Assembly (NCBI GenBank): GCA_025531455.1
Contig: JAMYHL010000057.1
Span: forward strand, 186,001-250,000
DNA: 64,000 bases
Origin: Apiotrichum sp. Y4204
Lineage: Eukaryota; Basidiomycota; Tremellomycetes; Trichosporonales; Trichosporonaceae
Direction of reading: 5' to 3'
The position numbers and the translations under genes were made by a program. Position 1 is the first letter of the stretch. Each line of letters opens with the position of its first letter. Of the stretch, positions 1 through 12,781 are shown in pieces. The notes under the pieces were generated by a model that saw nothing but the letters and a program-made list of their open reading frames with translations, searched no databases and was not told the DNA's origin.

Positions 1-3000
1 TAGGACTCACATGCTCGGTCACAAACGCGATTGTACAAAAGGGATAGAGCCTCAGAGGGCGGTCAGTCCAAATAATGATCTCACTCGAGCCCGACACTCA
101 AGGGATTTCGTCACGGACTCAAAGGCTCAGACCGCTCGGTTGACGATCTGATAGTGAGCTCTTTTGCAGAGACGTTACGGCGTTGCCTTGATGACGATTG
201 TGACAGATTCACACGAAAGCCAACTTTGCATGACAAGGAGCGCAAAGGTGTTCCCCTCTCTAAACTGTCCAGAAAGCGCTCCCTCCTCTCCTTGACCGTG
301 GGACCCTCGGTGGCCCGTCGCTGCCGAAGTGCCTGCAACTATTTCGATGGCCGCAGGTCGTAGCTTGTTGTCAAGGGCATTGAGCGGTGAGGCAAACATG
401 TTGAGCGCAACTTTGGTCGACCAGCGATATCTCCGTGTGTATAAGACTCACCAAGCAGGTGCATGACCTTTACACAACTTCTGCCGGAGTTGTATTGCCT
501 CTGCTTTTGCCTCTGCTTAGTCCAAGGTCAAGCCCATGTCAAAACGCGCAGATTAAAGCCAGGAGAGAGATCCTTGGGACACTAACCAGCGTTGCGGTCC
601 GTATCAACCACCTCGCCTGATCCTTTCCAGCCTTTCCATCTCGCCATCATTTGCTGTTTGTCAAATGATGGTTACTCTACTGTATGCACTTTTCAAGTGT
701 GTCCGACATTTTGAAATTTCGCTGTCGTGACATGTCCCATTCGGTGGTAGATCGAGGATTAGATGATTAGAGGGTTAGAGAAGGAGCGGGCAGTCACCAC
801 TGATGTGGTGTGGTTCACTACAGTAAGCTCACAGGGGTCTTGGAGCTGTCCATGAAAAAATTCAGACAGAGCCTGGAGGCCGTCAAGGATGCCTGGTAGC
901 GCGCACTGCTGATCCTCCGCGATGGGAGATGCAGGTCATCGGCGTCGCTCCACATCCTTGCCAAGGTCCTGTTCCTCAAATTCCAGCAGAGCCCCATGGT
1001 TTTCTCCCCCCCACGAAAGAAGGGAAGAGTTGTGCTTCCAATGACTTTTTCACCTCTTTTGTCGCTCCGCCGTGAGGTGAGCCTACTCCACGAGCAGAAG
1101 AAGAAAGAATCAGCGTAAGAAGAAATGACAGAAGAAAGAGGTAAGAGTAAGAGTTTCGGGATTCCCGAAGCCGATCACGGCAGCGAGGATTGTGGAATGC
1201 AAACCGAGAAAATCATCTGACAACGTGTGGAGATCGATACAGGTACTCTGAAAAGACAATATTATATTAACACGGTCATTCATCCCCGCGCCCTGCTGCG
1301 TGGTGACGGTCCTGGTGGCGCTGGCCAGCATGTCGACGTTGACAGTCTACATTGCAACATTGATTTGGATCAGCGTCATGTGAGCCATGAGCGATGAGCG
1401 ATCAGTGATATTGATCAGTAGTGACCCATCCACAGGCGATTACGACTGCTCTCGACGCGGTGATCTGGGACCGCGTTTTCTTTCGGATGCAATAATGCGA
1501 TCCAGATATGGCGCGTATCGATCTGGTGCCGACGCATTCCATGTCCAACCACTCCATTGTATTCCTCTGGGGTACGCGTCGGGTGTCGGGTCGGGAGACT
1601 GCACTGCCCCAGCGTGCGCAGATGCGCGAACCGATCTCGTCGGGCGGACATGTGATGTCAGTGTAGTGGTTGGTTTGTCAAGATCGACGGCGCTCTCGGC
1701 ATGCTCGTCAATGACTCAGGTCGTCAAGTGCCGCAACCTTGTTTTCCGCTGCGTTGTGGAGCCAGGAGCCCAACAGGTTGGGTGGGCTGGTGCGCTATTG
1801 CTCTGCACTAAGCAGACCAACGTCGGGCGCGGCCGGGTTGGATCCGACATTCAGATCATGCTTATTCTACTGCACTGCCTCGCGTTGCGTAAACCCATGT
1901 CGTCGTGCCGGCATGCAGGGCTGCCAGCGAGACATTCGGGCAAGGAAACGAGTGTGACGGCATTCTGAAGCTTCTGGCTGTCTGTCGTTCGCCCAGCCAT
2001 GCTGCTGTTGCTGGTGCTCCGTGCCGCTACTGTTGCCGCCAGGTTTCCAGCAAGGCTGTGCGCGCCACCGAGTCGTTCCGTGTCGTTGCCAGCCGGGATT
2101 CGTCGTGCACAAAACTGCAAAACACCAAACACGACACTCTGCTCGTTGCGTCGGAAGCACGGAAGCACGGGGCGGTACAGTTATTGAGCGGGCCGCCAGG
2201 CATAATGACTTGGGGCCTCGGGGATGCGACGGATACGGCAGCAGCCTGCGAGATTACTTGTGCACTCGTCATGCTTGTCACTCGCTCCTCACTCGCTGCG
2301 GCCATGCATACACGCCCTGCTACTGCTGTCTGATTGGTAAGAATTGCAGCACAAGCAGACAGCGTTCGACTGTCGGTCGGTCGGGTCATGTCGGCCCGCC
2401 TTGCATTTCTCAACGATGAGACTGAGAATCAGTGTCGCCCAGGTCCAAACACTAGCAAGGGGGTCAGAAGATCAAAATATGGACCACGGATTCCACAGAT
2501 GTGACCGAGTGCAGGTATGTAATGATAACCATCGGCCCCGCCCAGACTTTTGATATAAAAACAATGAGCGCGGGATGACTGTGCGGCCAGTGCGGGCAAA
2601 GGACGAGTGACGCCGGGAAAGCTGGCCGTGTCTGCTGACCAGCATTTTTCAGTTGCGCCTCGTAGCTCTATTGCTCTCGACGATCAACGCGCCCGGCACG
2701 AGATCTGGCGTCGGCCGGGTGGAGATCACCAGATCTTGGATCGCTCGTCGTCGTCGTCTCGGCAACCTGTCTTGCAGCTCCACCTATGCCGAGCAGAGTG
2801 GTGACAGACTTTGAGCCGCGGTTTTCGGCCTTCCGGACCGCTCTCTGCCTTGTTCCTCGGTAGTACGGGCCGCCTGCCATGTCTGCCAGGTCCGACCTTG
2901 CAGCGTTAGCTCAAAGCTCACATGTGAGCTTCCGTTCCTTAGACCAGAAGACAGAGCGCCGACACTCTCCCACCTGCACTTGCGTACTCTTCTCACCGAG

Positions 3001-4287
3001 AGAGATAGACAACGCGGAAGAGGCAGGCGAGGCATGCCCCTGTGCGCAAGCACTTTTTCTGGATCTCTCAGGTTTCACCCCTTAGTTGGGGGTTACGTAG
3101 AGGCACAATCAGCGACGGAACAACCTGCCTGCAATGCTGTTACGACAACAGAGCAAGGGATGCATGCTTGTTTTTCCTTTTGCTTGGGTAGTGTCCCCAG
3201 GCCCCAGGCAAAGCTTGATGCATCCAATGGTGCGGTCGGACCTCGGGCAACTGACGTAGTGACAATGACAGGGAGGAGAGGAGGGGCACAGAGGCGTCAA
3301 AGTGGACAAGGCAGTGCGGCGGCGGGTCGATCACAGTTATTACCGTTAATAACCACCTCTGTCAGACAAACTTCCACGGAGACGGGATGCTTTTCTCTCT
3401 CTGCCTTTTACCTCATGCCCTGCATGCCGGCTGCCGTACACGTCCGGTGGCACAGCTCAAAGTAACTCGCAATTCCGGCACGAAAAGACAGTTCTAAGGC
3501 GGAGGGCAAAGGGGCAACGGAAAGGGACAATGAGCATCATAGCCATAGAGTAGTGATTAAGAGGCGTGCATTCCTGAATCGAAAGAGCATGCAGAGGGAG
3601 CACAAAGGGACAGGGAAACACAATTTGGGTGATGCATGCTTACAGAGTTTACGAGAGTTCCGCCACACCCTCCCCCTTGATTATTGCACCCAGAAATTTC
3701 TGTCCAGCAGCAATTGCTGTGCCAGAACACCTCTCTTGCTCTGGACCACAGACGAATGATGTATATATTGTCTATCCCTAGAGCCCAAGACCATCTGGAA
3801 ACCTCTCCTTATCGCCCCAACATCCTCTCCCTCACTCTGCTGTCAATTCCAGCACCTCTTCCAAACCTCTTCCATTCCGCAACTCCACATTTCAATCATC
3901 TCCGGAGATTACGGGCCACCGCTCGGCCTCCTCTTCGCTCCGTCTCCTCCGTGGCAGCGCCGCTCCGCCTTTCTCGGCATCAACCTTGTTTTGATTTCTG
4001 TGTTTTCGCTTAATTTCCGTCTCAGTTTACTATCTTTTCTCGCTGCTCGTTGGGCCACTGTCGACTATTTAACCGGCTGTGCCGGTGCGTTTTATTACAA
4101 TAACACGAGATCGCATCGCGCAGCAACTGTGATGCGCACCCGTCCCTGTTGACTCTACTTGGACTCTTTGAACTATTGAACCCCTTGGACCATTGAACCC
4201 TTGCATACTTGCACTTGCACACTGCTGGCACGGACCGCAACGGTGTCGAGCTAGTCCTGTCCACTCGAGAGCTCCAGATATCCATAG
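1..4287. other. gene-poor stretch, no supported coding region
   Basis: I see no convincing gene here. Open frames exist on both strands (longest about 193 codons at 1387-1968), but they overlap one another antiparallel, have no domain-like composition and lack consistent splice partners. A TATA-like run (tatata) near 3760, followed by a C/T-rich tract to about 4015, looks like the promoter and 5' leader of the PAS gene downstream. A small hairpin (7-bp arms, 4-nt loop) lies at 3336-3353. Confidence 0.5.
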
Positions 4288-6429
4288 TCTGGCCTACACG
4301 CCGGTACTCGCCAGCCGAGACTCGCCGCGATCCACTCACTCCTGCTATCGATCCGCCCGCTCGTCCGAGCCGCACCCGTTTCAGCCGAGGCAGCTCTCCC
4401 CCTCCCGCGTACACCGCACAACTCGGCCAAACTGCTCGCCACACTCCACCGCCCGGCCACGTTGCCGTCCGAACCGCCCCAGGGCGACCTGCCCCGCGAG
4501 CTTGGCTTGTCCGCCCTCTTCGCGCTGACGGCTGAGAGGAATGTGAGTTGCAGGCCCAGGAAATTGGGTAGATGACCCGAGTACCGGGGTGGGTAGACGG
4601 TATGAGGGTGGACGGCACGGTGCGATAAAGAGGATGCAGGCAGGCAGGCAGGCTACTTGGAAGGGTAAGGGCCTTCCAAGGTGGAAGCCTCGCAATCCCC
4701 CGGACCCAAACGTTCTCGTCGAGTCTAGAGACCAATTGACACGCAATCGACAAGGTGACTGCCAACGTCTCGGCGAAACAGGCACGGCCCAGCCCGCCTT
4801 GGCACCGCGCGTCACTTGCTCTCCTCGTGCCGTGATTAAGCTTGCAAGCTCCCATCCTGACTGGTTGATGTTGAGTGGCACTCTGTTTGTTGGCAACCGG
4901 AGGAAACGAGACTCGAGAGTTTTTGTGCCGTGTCCGCTTCCTGTCCACTCTGTCGTAGTCCTCGTATAGACACTCACGCCAGGCAACCATCGTGTACTCG
5001 TCCGAGAGCATCCTCGAGATCCTTGGATACGAGCCGCAGGAGGTCATTGGCAAGCCGAGCAAGCTCATCTTTCACCCCGACGAGATCCCCGCCTTGAAGG
5101 AAGTGCATTAGTGAGTGGCAGGAAAAATACGAGGATCCACAAGTCTTTGTTGGCAGGGTTTGAGCTTTATTTATTTGGATCGTTCAGACATCCTCGAGTT
5201 ATCCATCATTTCTTGTGGCTGTTCCAGTTGTAGTTTATATTATTTTTTTGCCGGGATCCAGACTCACAGCCCAGCCATGCACTCACAAACGAAAAAGTCG
5301 GATCGACAATGTACATGCGCCTCCTGCACCAGGGTGGCTTCTACGTCGACTGCGCAGTTGCCTTGTGAGCGGAGACTGGGGGAAAATCTGAACGGTTGAG
5401 ACTGACCCCAGCTCGACAGTGTACAACCTCATCGTGGGGATCGTCACACGGGCGGTGAACGGTCCAAATCACCATGTCACCCGTGAGTCGGTGCAAAAAT
5501 TGTCTGCCAGCAAAATGTTAACGGCAGGAATGGCGACGACGGCACGCGAGGTCGTCGAGGTGCGCGGCGGGGTTGCGTCCATGAGGGTAAGCCAGAATTT
5601 GGGTCATCCCATGCAACATTTTTCATATTACTTGTTGCTCTTCCTTTTTTTCGCGATGCCTTCACCTCCCCGCAGTTGGTATACTATATTGACTCGCCAG
5701 CAGAGCCTCCGGAGCCCGTCGCCGCGGAACCCGCCGGCCACCCCGCCGTGGATGGAGGAGTGGGTGCGGCCTGACCCGACTCCGCGAACGTTCTACATTG
5801 TCGACCGGTTTACAGACTCGTCGCGCATCATGCTTGTCTCGAATGAACTAATCGTAAGCGGGGTTGCATCTGTGAGTATATTATAAGACTTCGCTGTCCG
5901 GGAGAGTGTGAGAGAGGGAGATGTTGGAGGAAGTATGGTACTACCAGAAGGAAGACCTCATTCAACATCTCCTCACTCGGGGCACGATTATTGACCACAG
6001 CTCCGGGATCAGTCCTTTTACTCGATTGTCCGCCCCACAGACCGGCCAAAGGTACGACAATGGATCGAGGCGGCGAAGACGTGGACGCCGATTGTGTTTG
6101 ACGACGAGCGGTCCGGCGGCTATGGGTATCTCTCGTTCCAGGTTTTGAAGGTGAGTGTCCCGCAGGCCGAGGTGATGCGTGTTTGGATGTCAAGATCGGC
6201 GATATCAACTACACTCCTGCTGCTGGCCTTGAACCACTTTTTCTCCAAATGCTCACTCCAGCTCCCAAGTCTCGTCACCCCGGCTCCAGGCGAGTCGCTC
6301 ATCCCGAAATCGACAGATGAGGAGGAGGAGGCGCGCGAGGGACAGGAGTTTCTCTCCGTCGAGGGCATTTTCAGTGCTAGCAGCGACGGGATCGCAATTA
6401 TCATCAGCCCGCTCGCGATGACCCCATAG
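4288..6429 (+). CDS. tandem PAS-domain protein, 5' end unresolved
   Basis: Proposed exons: ?4288-4542, 4983-5110, 5275-5364, 5412-5586, 5701-5853, 6001-6150, 6262-6429, all phase-consistent. The first PAS domain runs over exons 1-4 (SESILEILGYEP, FHPDEIPALKEVHYHALTNE, then VYNLIVGIVTRAVNG). A second PAS-like domain follows (FYIVDRFTDSSRIMLVSNE, then SFYSIVRPTDRPKVRQW). PAS proteins of this white-collar-like style are usually signalling or transcriptional partners. I see neither the LOV flavin-binding Cys motif nor a GATA finger, so photoreception is not indicated. The open frame in exon 1 starts after a stop at 4285-4287 and has no ATG, so an upstream coding exon is missing. Positions 5483-5527 (45 nt, GTGAGT..CAG) could be an in-frame intron. 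The exon beginning at 5701 was chosen because the more obvious acceptor at 5675 gives the wrong phase. Confidence 0.75.
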
Positions 6430-7417
6430 CAGGAGCCACCTTGCGAGGAGACACGATTATGAAACTATCCCTCTCACCCACTCTCCCCCACCCCAACCTT
6501 TCCTTCCTCCCATTTCCCTCCGGACATTTGTGGACAATGTAACGACGACATAGAGTGACCGCTAGATGCAAGTTCAGAAGTCAAGTAAAGAATGGACGTT
6601 TGAAGTCAAGTTAGAGTCATGAAGAGTACATATGAGACAATTTGATGTCCTATACTCGGTTACGACAATGAGTGCAGAATGTGAGAATGTTTGTGCGTTT
6701 GCTTGTTCCCCAACGCTGTTTCCTGTACGTACGTGTAAAGGCCACATCGGGAACCCGGTCCTCAATCTCTGCTTGCTATCGGTGGAAGATGATGTGGCAT
6801 GCGCAATAGGAAGCCTCGCTGGGAAGACGTCAAGACGACGGGGATAAGTACGGCACATGAAGGGTGAAGAGGGAAGAAGGGATTCCTGTAGCTTCCCTCG
6901 TCACCCTTTATGCATTGTACTTATCACCGTCGCTCGACAGGATCCCCTTGGGCGAGCGGTAGATGTTGAAGGGAAGACGACCGAGAAACCCGGCAGTGCA
7001 TGAGTAAGTTGTTTGGACGACAAAACGGGCAGGTCCTGTGTGATCCCTCTGCTGCTTCCCATTCTGGTGCCGATACGGGAAACGGGGGAAAACCAGAGCG
7101 AAGTGAGTGATGATGAGTGAATGAACGAGTGAGTGGATGAAGTGACGCTGATGTGAATCAGGTCATGGTCGGCTTAAACAGCCAATCCAGACGTTCCATA
7201 CTCAAACTTTGAAGTGTGCCACGTGTGTAGCATCTGCAGAGGCGCGAGAGACGCAGCGCACAGAACTCAGAGGGCAGAGCGCAGTGTGCCTTGAAGCCTT
7301 CCGATCAAGTAACCGATTGTAACATTAACAAAAAAGAGTACACGCAAATGGTATCAACGCCATATCTCCTATCCCACTCCCAATCCCAATCCCAAAAAGG
7401 AACAATCCCATGCTCGC
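6430..7417. other. convergent 3' intergenic region
   Basis: This lies between the 3' ends of the PAS gene and NAG1. It probably holds both 3' UTRs. Short open frames (for example 6632-6847 and 6574-6858) overlap on opposite strands and show nothing recognisable. Confidence 0.6.
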
Positions 7418-8333
7418 TCAAGCCGCAGTGATGGACGCGTGGGGTCCGCGGAACTTTGTCGCATCGCCGTACTTCTCCTCGACCTCAGCCTGGACCTTTT
7501 CGATCGACTTGAAGTACTTTACTGTCTTGACGCGGAGCTCGGAGGTGGCGTCCTCGTCACAGACGACCAGCGCCCATGGGTGGGACTGGAGTGCGGACGC
7601 GGTGATCATGTGGTTGATGCCGCCCTCAATCATCTGCGCGACGGCGTGCGCCTTGTTCTGACCCGTAGCCACGAGCACGACCTCGCATGCCTCGGTAATC
7701 GTCGCGACGCCGACCGTGAGCGCCATGCGGGGGACAGCGGCCAGGTCGTTGTTGAAGAAGCGCGCATTGTCCACGATCGTCTCGTACGCGAGCGTCTTGA
7801 TGCGCGTGCGCGATGCGAGCGACGAACCAGGCTCGTTGAATGCAATGTGGCCGTCGGCGCCGATACCGCCCAGGAACAGGTCGATGCCCCCCACAGCCTT
7901 GATCTTGGCCTCGTACGCCTGGCACTCGGCGTACAGGTCCTCTGCGTTGCCGTTCAGCAGGTTTGTGTTCTTCGGGCTGCGGGTCAGATGAGATCCAGAA
8001 AGGGCGGAAGGAGGCGGGTTACAATACTCACTTGATGTCGACAAGAGAGAAAAAGTTCTTGAACATGAAAGTGTGGTACGACTCGGGGTGGTCGCGGGGG
8101 ATGCCGACGTACTCGTCCATGTTGAAGGTGACGACGTCCTTGAACGACACGAGGCCATCCTTGTAGAGCTCAACCAGACGCTTGTACACGGGGAGCGGCG
8201 ACGATCCGGTCGGAAGGCCGAGGACAAAGTTGGGGTGGCCGGGCTTGGGGACAAACGCGTTGATGCGCTTGGCAATGTAGGTGGCGATGTACTCGCCGGC
8301 CTCGGCCTTGGTGTCACGGATAGCGAGGCGCAT
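7418..8333 (-). CDS. NAG1: glucosamine-6-phosphate deaminase
   Basis: Converts glucosamine-6-phosphate to fructose-6-phosphate and ammonia in the cytosol, the last committed step of GlcNAc breakdown. Two exons: 8032-8333 and 7418-7976, with a 55-nt intron; the splice completes [13 protein letters not shown]. Total 286 aa, normal for the NagB family. Family motifs are present: LGLPTGSSP phosphate-binding loop, FNMDEYVG with the active-site Asp, and [15 protein letters not shown] with the catalytic Asp-His-Glu residues. The start is the first ATG before the conserved [13 protein letters not shown]. It is head-to-head with DAC1, which supplies its substrate. A short GCGCTCT repeat lies upstream (about 8473-8495). 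Confidence 0.96.
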
Positions 8334-9649
8334 GGTGGTAGAAAGCAAAGAGGATGGGTTGCGAGGCGGAGTCGGAGTGGTCGATGGCGGCTGCAGCGGT
8401 AGGGAAAAAGGCGGGGTGACATGGGCACCGTGCTCGCCATTATCTACTCTGGCAAGCTGGCGCGCTGCGCGCTGCGCTCTGCGCTCTGCGCTCTGATCTC
8501 TGTACTCTGCGCGCATGGCTAGTAGCGCAAACGTGTCCTGCTGCATGCTGCAGACCGCTGCTGCATCCGGCGTGGACTACGGCGCGCATGCCCCATCAGC
8601 CGGTGCGCTCGGCTCATACTCCGAGATTCCAGAGCCGGCGGCGACTTAGCATTTCTTATTTTTGTGGATTGATTTGTTGTTTTTGGCGATGTGGATGATG
8701 GTGATTAAGGACAGGCCGAGATTGTGGGGGTTCTAACCGGCGTTCTTGCCGACATGACCGAACCGCACTTGGACATGTGCTCACGTCATGATGTAAAGGA
8801 TAGTCAGACATGATGAAAGACTAGCGGGCATGCATGGCTATTCACCGTCGAGACAAGACGATATGCAGCTGCAGCTAGCTTTCCGGGATGCTGCTATTCA
8901 TGGCCGCACATGACCTGCTGGGTTCCCATTTACATCTACAGTGGCTCTAGCGTAGCGGCGGGCGGCGAGCCCTAGTCCCCATCGTCAGCGTAGCGCACAC
9001 AAGTGCGCATGCATCTCAAGTGTTCTGAATCGGCATGTGTGTCAAACTACTGCAGTTCTTCAGTCACCTGTCTTGCTGTATGCTGCTAACTCGAGATCCC
9101 ATAGCGACTGGTGCGATTCGGAGTGAGAGGGAGCGGGGGCCGTTAATTGATCGCAACTGATAATGATCAATCTCTCGAGATCTCGAGATGAAAAGGGACA
9201 CGTTTGTCGGCAAAATCGCCGGATTGCCACCCATTCCTCACTGCTCCTCCACTGGATCTCTGGATCTCGCTCCCCACCTCGGCACACGCGGCGGGAGATA
9301 ACAACACCCAGCTGCGCCCAGCACGTTGTCATTGCCGCCGGACTGGAATCAGCTTGCAGTCCGTTGCTCCATTAATTTACCATCGCCGTTTTACCGCTTT
9401 TCCGGCGACCGACTCTGCGGCGCGTGTCCGGGCCTTGCTGCCATGCTGCTCATGGGCTAATCCAGACGGCCGGACACGGACGTTTGACGAACAGCTCTCG
9501 CGGCTTCGATTCTCCTCGAGGCCAGATCCTTAATAGATGACATCCAAATCGCGACCTTGGCCTTGTCCCCGTCCCCAACCCCACACATTGCTCGGCCCCT
9601 CACTGGCCCTCTTCTCACCACCTCCCTCTCGCTCCTCACGATCCTCACG
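8334..9649. promoter_or_regulatory. shared divergent intergenic region of NAG1 and DAC1
   Basis: About 1.3 kb separates the two start codons of a divergently transcribed GlcNAc catabolic pair, so it presumably contains both promoters. Notable content: GCGCTCT-type heptamer repeats close to NAG1 (about 8460-8500) and a 16-bp perfect palindrome at 9173-9188. No gene-like frame is seen. Confidence 0.6.
9173..9188. promoter_or_regulatory. 16-bp perfect palindrome (candidate operator)
   Basis: TCTCGAGATCTCGAGA is its own reverse complement and lies in the NAG1/DAC1 divergent promoter region, about 460 bp from the DAC1 ATG. It suits a dimeric regulator, but binding is inferred only from symmetry and position. 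Confidence 0.35.
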
Positions 9650-11234
9650 ATGCCCGCCTCTCCCAGCGCGCCGACCGACATTGTGCGCTTCACAAACGGC
9701 TACCTCGCTCTCAAGGACGGCACCGCGCTCAAGGCCGACCTGTACGTCTCTCCCTCGCTGGGCACGATTGTCTCGGGCCAAAACTCGTACTTTACCAACA
9801 ACCTCGCACCGGTCCGCACGATCGACCTCGACGGCGGCCTCGTCTCCCCTGGCCTTATCGACGTGCAGATCAACGGCGCGTACGGCGTCGACTTTTCCGA
9901 ACTCGATGCCAACCCCGGCGGAGAGGACGCATACCTCGCCGGCCTTGACAAGGTGTCCAAGCGCATCGTCGAGACCGGCACCACTGCCTACGTCCCCACC
10001 ATCATCACCCAGAAGGAGGAGCTCTATGCCAAGGTGGGTACTGAAATTCGGCGGCTCCGGCTTAATCGCCTGTGGACGCCACGCCTGTGAACGCTTCTGC
10101 CGCCAGCAAGCTGCCAATCTCTCAATCCGATCATGAGCTGACGCCGTGCTTCTTAATCTTATCGCCTCGTGATCAATGTACATCCTATGGTGACCTCCAA
10201 TCTTTCCCTCCCGCCGTTCCTGGACCTGTATCATCCAGCTGCTCCGCCTTCTTGGCCCCCGCTCCTCTCCCTCCTCGGCCCATGTATTGGGATACCACGC
10301 CGAGGGCCCGTTTCTGCACCCGGAGCGCCGCGGCGCCCACAACAACGCGCTCCTCCTCACTGCGTCCACCATCCCGCCTGTCGACAGCTTCAACAAGGTG
10401 TACGGCGCCGAGGGGCTCGACCAGCCCGGCGTCAAGATGATCACTGCTGCCCCCGATGTCGAGGGCGTCATGGGCTGCATCGAGGAACTCACCCGCCGCG
10501 GCGTCACCTTTTCTATTGGCCACTCGGACGCCAACCTTGGCCAGGCGCAGCAGGCCGTGGAGCGTGGCGCGCGCATGATCACCCACCTCTTCAAGTGAGT
10601 TCTGGGAATGCCAAGTGCTCCTGCAGCTGTCGCTTGTTCAGCACTGACACCCAGCGCCATGCCCCCAATCCACCACCGTGACCCGGGCGTCATCGGTCTT
10701 CTGGGCGACCGCGAGCGCCGGCCATACTACGGCATCATCGTCGACGGTCTGCACTCGCACCCGAACACTGTGCGGATCGCGTATGGCGCGGCGCCGGACC
10801 GCTGCATTCTCGTAACGGACGCACAGTGGATTCTGGACCCGACGCTGCCGGACGGCGTGCACCACTGGCGCGAGGGCTTTTCGTTCCGGAAAGAAGGTCT
10901 CCGCGTCGTGATTGACGGCACGAACACATTGGCCGGGAGCGCGATCCCATTTGCGCAGTGTGTGACGAATCTCTCAGACTGGGCGGGGATTACGCTCCCT
11001 CAGGCGCTGGTGTGCGCAACGCACCACCCGGCACAGATGCTCGGCGGGGAGATTGCGCGCCAAAAGGGCCGTCTTGAGGAAGGGTGCGATGCCGACCTCG
11101 TTGTCTTTGGCTGGGACGGCACAGTCCGCTCCACCTGGGTCATGGGCAAGGAGGTGTACCGCAACCCGGGCGTCGCGGCCGGAGACTGCCTCCGTCCCAA
11201 GACTCATGCCAACGGCGTCAACGGCAAGGCTTAG
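9650..11234 (+). CDS. DAC1: N-acetylglucosamine-6-phosphate deacetylase
   Basis: Removes acetate from GlcNAc-6-phosphate, giving glucosamine-6-phosphate for the divergent NAG1 enzyme. Exons 9650-10033, 10239-10594 and 10655-11234 give 439 aa. It is an amidohydrolase-fold NagA family member. Visible motifs: SPGLIDVQINGAYG after the first beta-sandwich, HAEGPFLHPERRGAH (metal-ligand Glu in HxEGP), IGHSDAN, THLFNAM with HHRDPG, LVTDA (catalytic Asp) and THHPAQMLG. The frame is open upstream but 9650 is its first ATG. The first intron (205 nt) is longer than most here and the second is 60 nt. Confidence 0.96.
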
Positions 11235-12781
11235 GGAGTTGGGTTATACTTTGTATGTTAATGTACTTTGGTTTCTGTGGACAAGAGCGGAGCGCGAATC
11301 GCGGGCTGCGAGTGATACAGTCGTGTTGATCTAAGCCGTTTGCGGCCACCTTGACTGTGATGTCTGGTTCGTAATCAGCACCTGTCTATCCGCAGCACCT
11401 TTGTTGCAAGTTGCTTCTTGAGGGGCGATCCCATATCCCATTCGATCCTCGTCATGTAAATCATGATCTGCAAGGACCTGACCGTCCTGATCGGCGTACG
11501 ATCAGCGCATGATTGGATGGCAGCTGCACGCGCTAACAAGATGCCGATCATACGCCGATCTTGACATGCAACATGCACACGATGGAGGGCAGAAGCTATC
11601 GAGTTATCGGGGGCCCCACGGAATCCGGAGCTCCACACCGCAACACAACCGTTTCGCGGCAGGTGTGGTGTGCAACAGGAACTCGGCCACTAGCCACTAA
11701 CCACTAACAGTCAACGGCGTGAACAGTGGGTCCAGTGATCTAAAGATCCACCTGGAATAAAGTCGCACCCACCTCGGCCACCACTAGGTGGGTTGATGAC
11801 GACCCCGGGGCGGTGGAGGTCTGTGCGGGCATGACCACCGTACGACATCATACTTCTGTTGTGCTGTCGGTGATTGTGGCGCCCTTTTGGCTGCAGTTTT
11901 GCATTCCGAGCTCCTCTGGCCCTTAATCTTATGCAATCAGCGGCTGATTCTGAACCCACGATTTCATGATGCCACGATGCACATCGCGTCACTCAGGAGG
12001 AGTATGAAGCAGGACTCGCACAGAGAACCAATGCTTGTTCAACCAGCCCGTGAGATCATCAAGAGGTCTGGGGAGTCGTTCACTGTCTTTGGCCCCCTTT
12101 GGATTCACAGAGGGGCCAATGATGTCATTGTCATTTACTCGCAGATTTTTTTATTACGTAAAACTGGTGGCACCGTTTAGCAGCTTTTTTTTGGCCGCAT
12201 TGATCCTCTCCTTTGAGTGCACGACAAATGTGCCAGCCTGCAGCCAGGCTGAAACCGGCTGGGCGCCCGTTGCTGGCTCTCATCGCGCTTGCCAGCTTGC
12301 CAGCCAGTCCACCGTGTGCTCGCTGTCGTCCGACCTCTCGTCGCGACCACACCAAGCTCATAGCTCGTAGCACACACGCCGCATACGCCGGAGCGAACAC
12401 CCTCGAACCTCGCTCCGTGCCCCAGAGAGCGGCACCTAGCCTGACTCTTAACGACAGCAGAACACGAAACCCCCGTCGCGTGACGCCACGTAGAACGAGG
12501 GTGGTCGTTGATTTTTTTTCTCGTTTTCCTTTTGTGCTCTCTATTTTACCGGCTTGACTCTGGGCACACCACCATCACAGCGTCTGTCCCCGACGCTCGA
12601 ATAACGACGACGGAGACGGAGACAGAACCGCCCGTGACTGGCTCCCTCAGCGCCGCCGGCTTACGGCTTACACACACCATCTCAGGTCGTAAGTCTCCCC
12701 CCGCATTCCAGCACCCCGCACGCCTCGCACTCACCTCAGACTTCCAGACCTCCAGAGCTAATCGATACTTTTCCACCACCC
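11235..12781. other. intergenic region, OTU gene leader
   Basis: Contains the DAC1 3' UTR and probably the promoter and leader of the OTU gene (C/T-rich from about 12480). Overlapping short frames on both strands show no recognisable protein. Confidence 0.5.

Noticed and set aside
1387..1968. 193-codon plus-strand open frame
   Set aside because: It overlaps open frames on the other strand, has no domain-like pattern and no splice partners; GC-rich DNA gives such frames by chance.
5673..5700. Acceptor CGCAG at 5675 for the PAS gene
   Set aside because: Joining 5586 to 5676 shifts the frame and meets a stop; the acceptor at 5700 keeps phase and leads into the strongly conserved second PAS segment.
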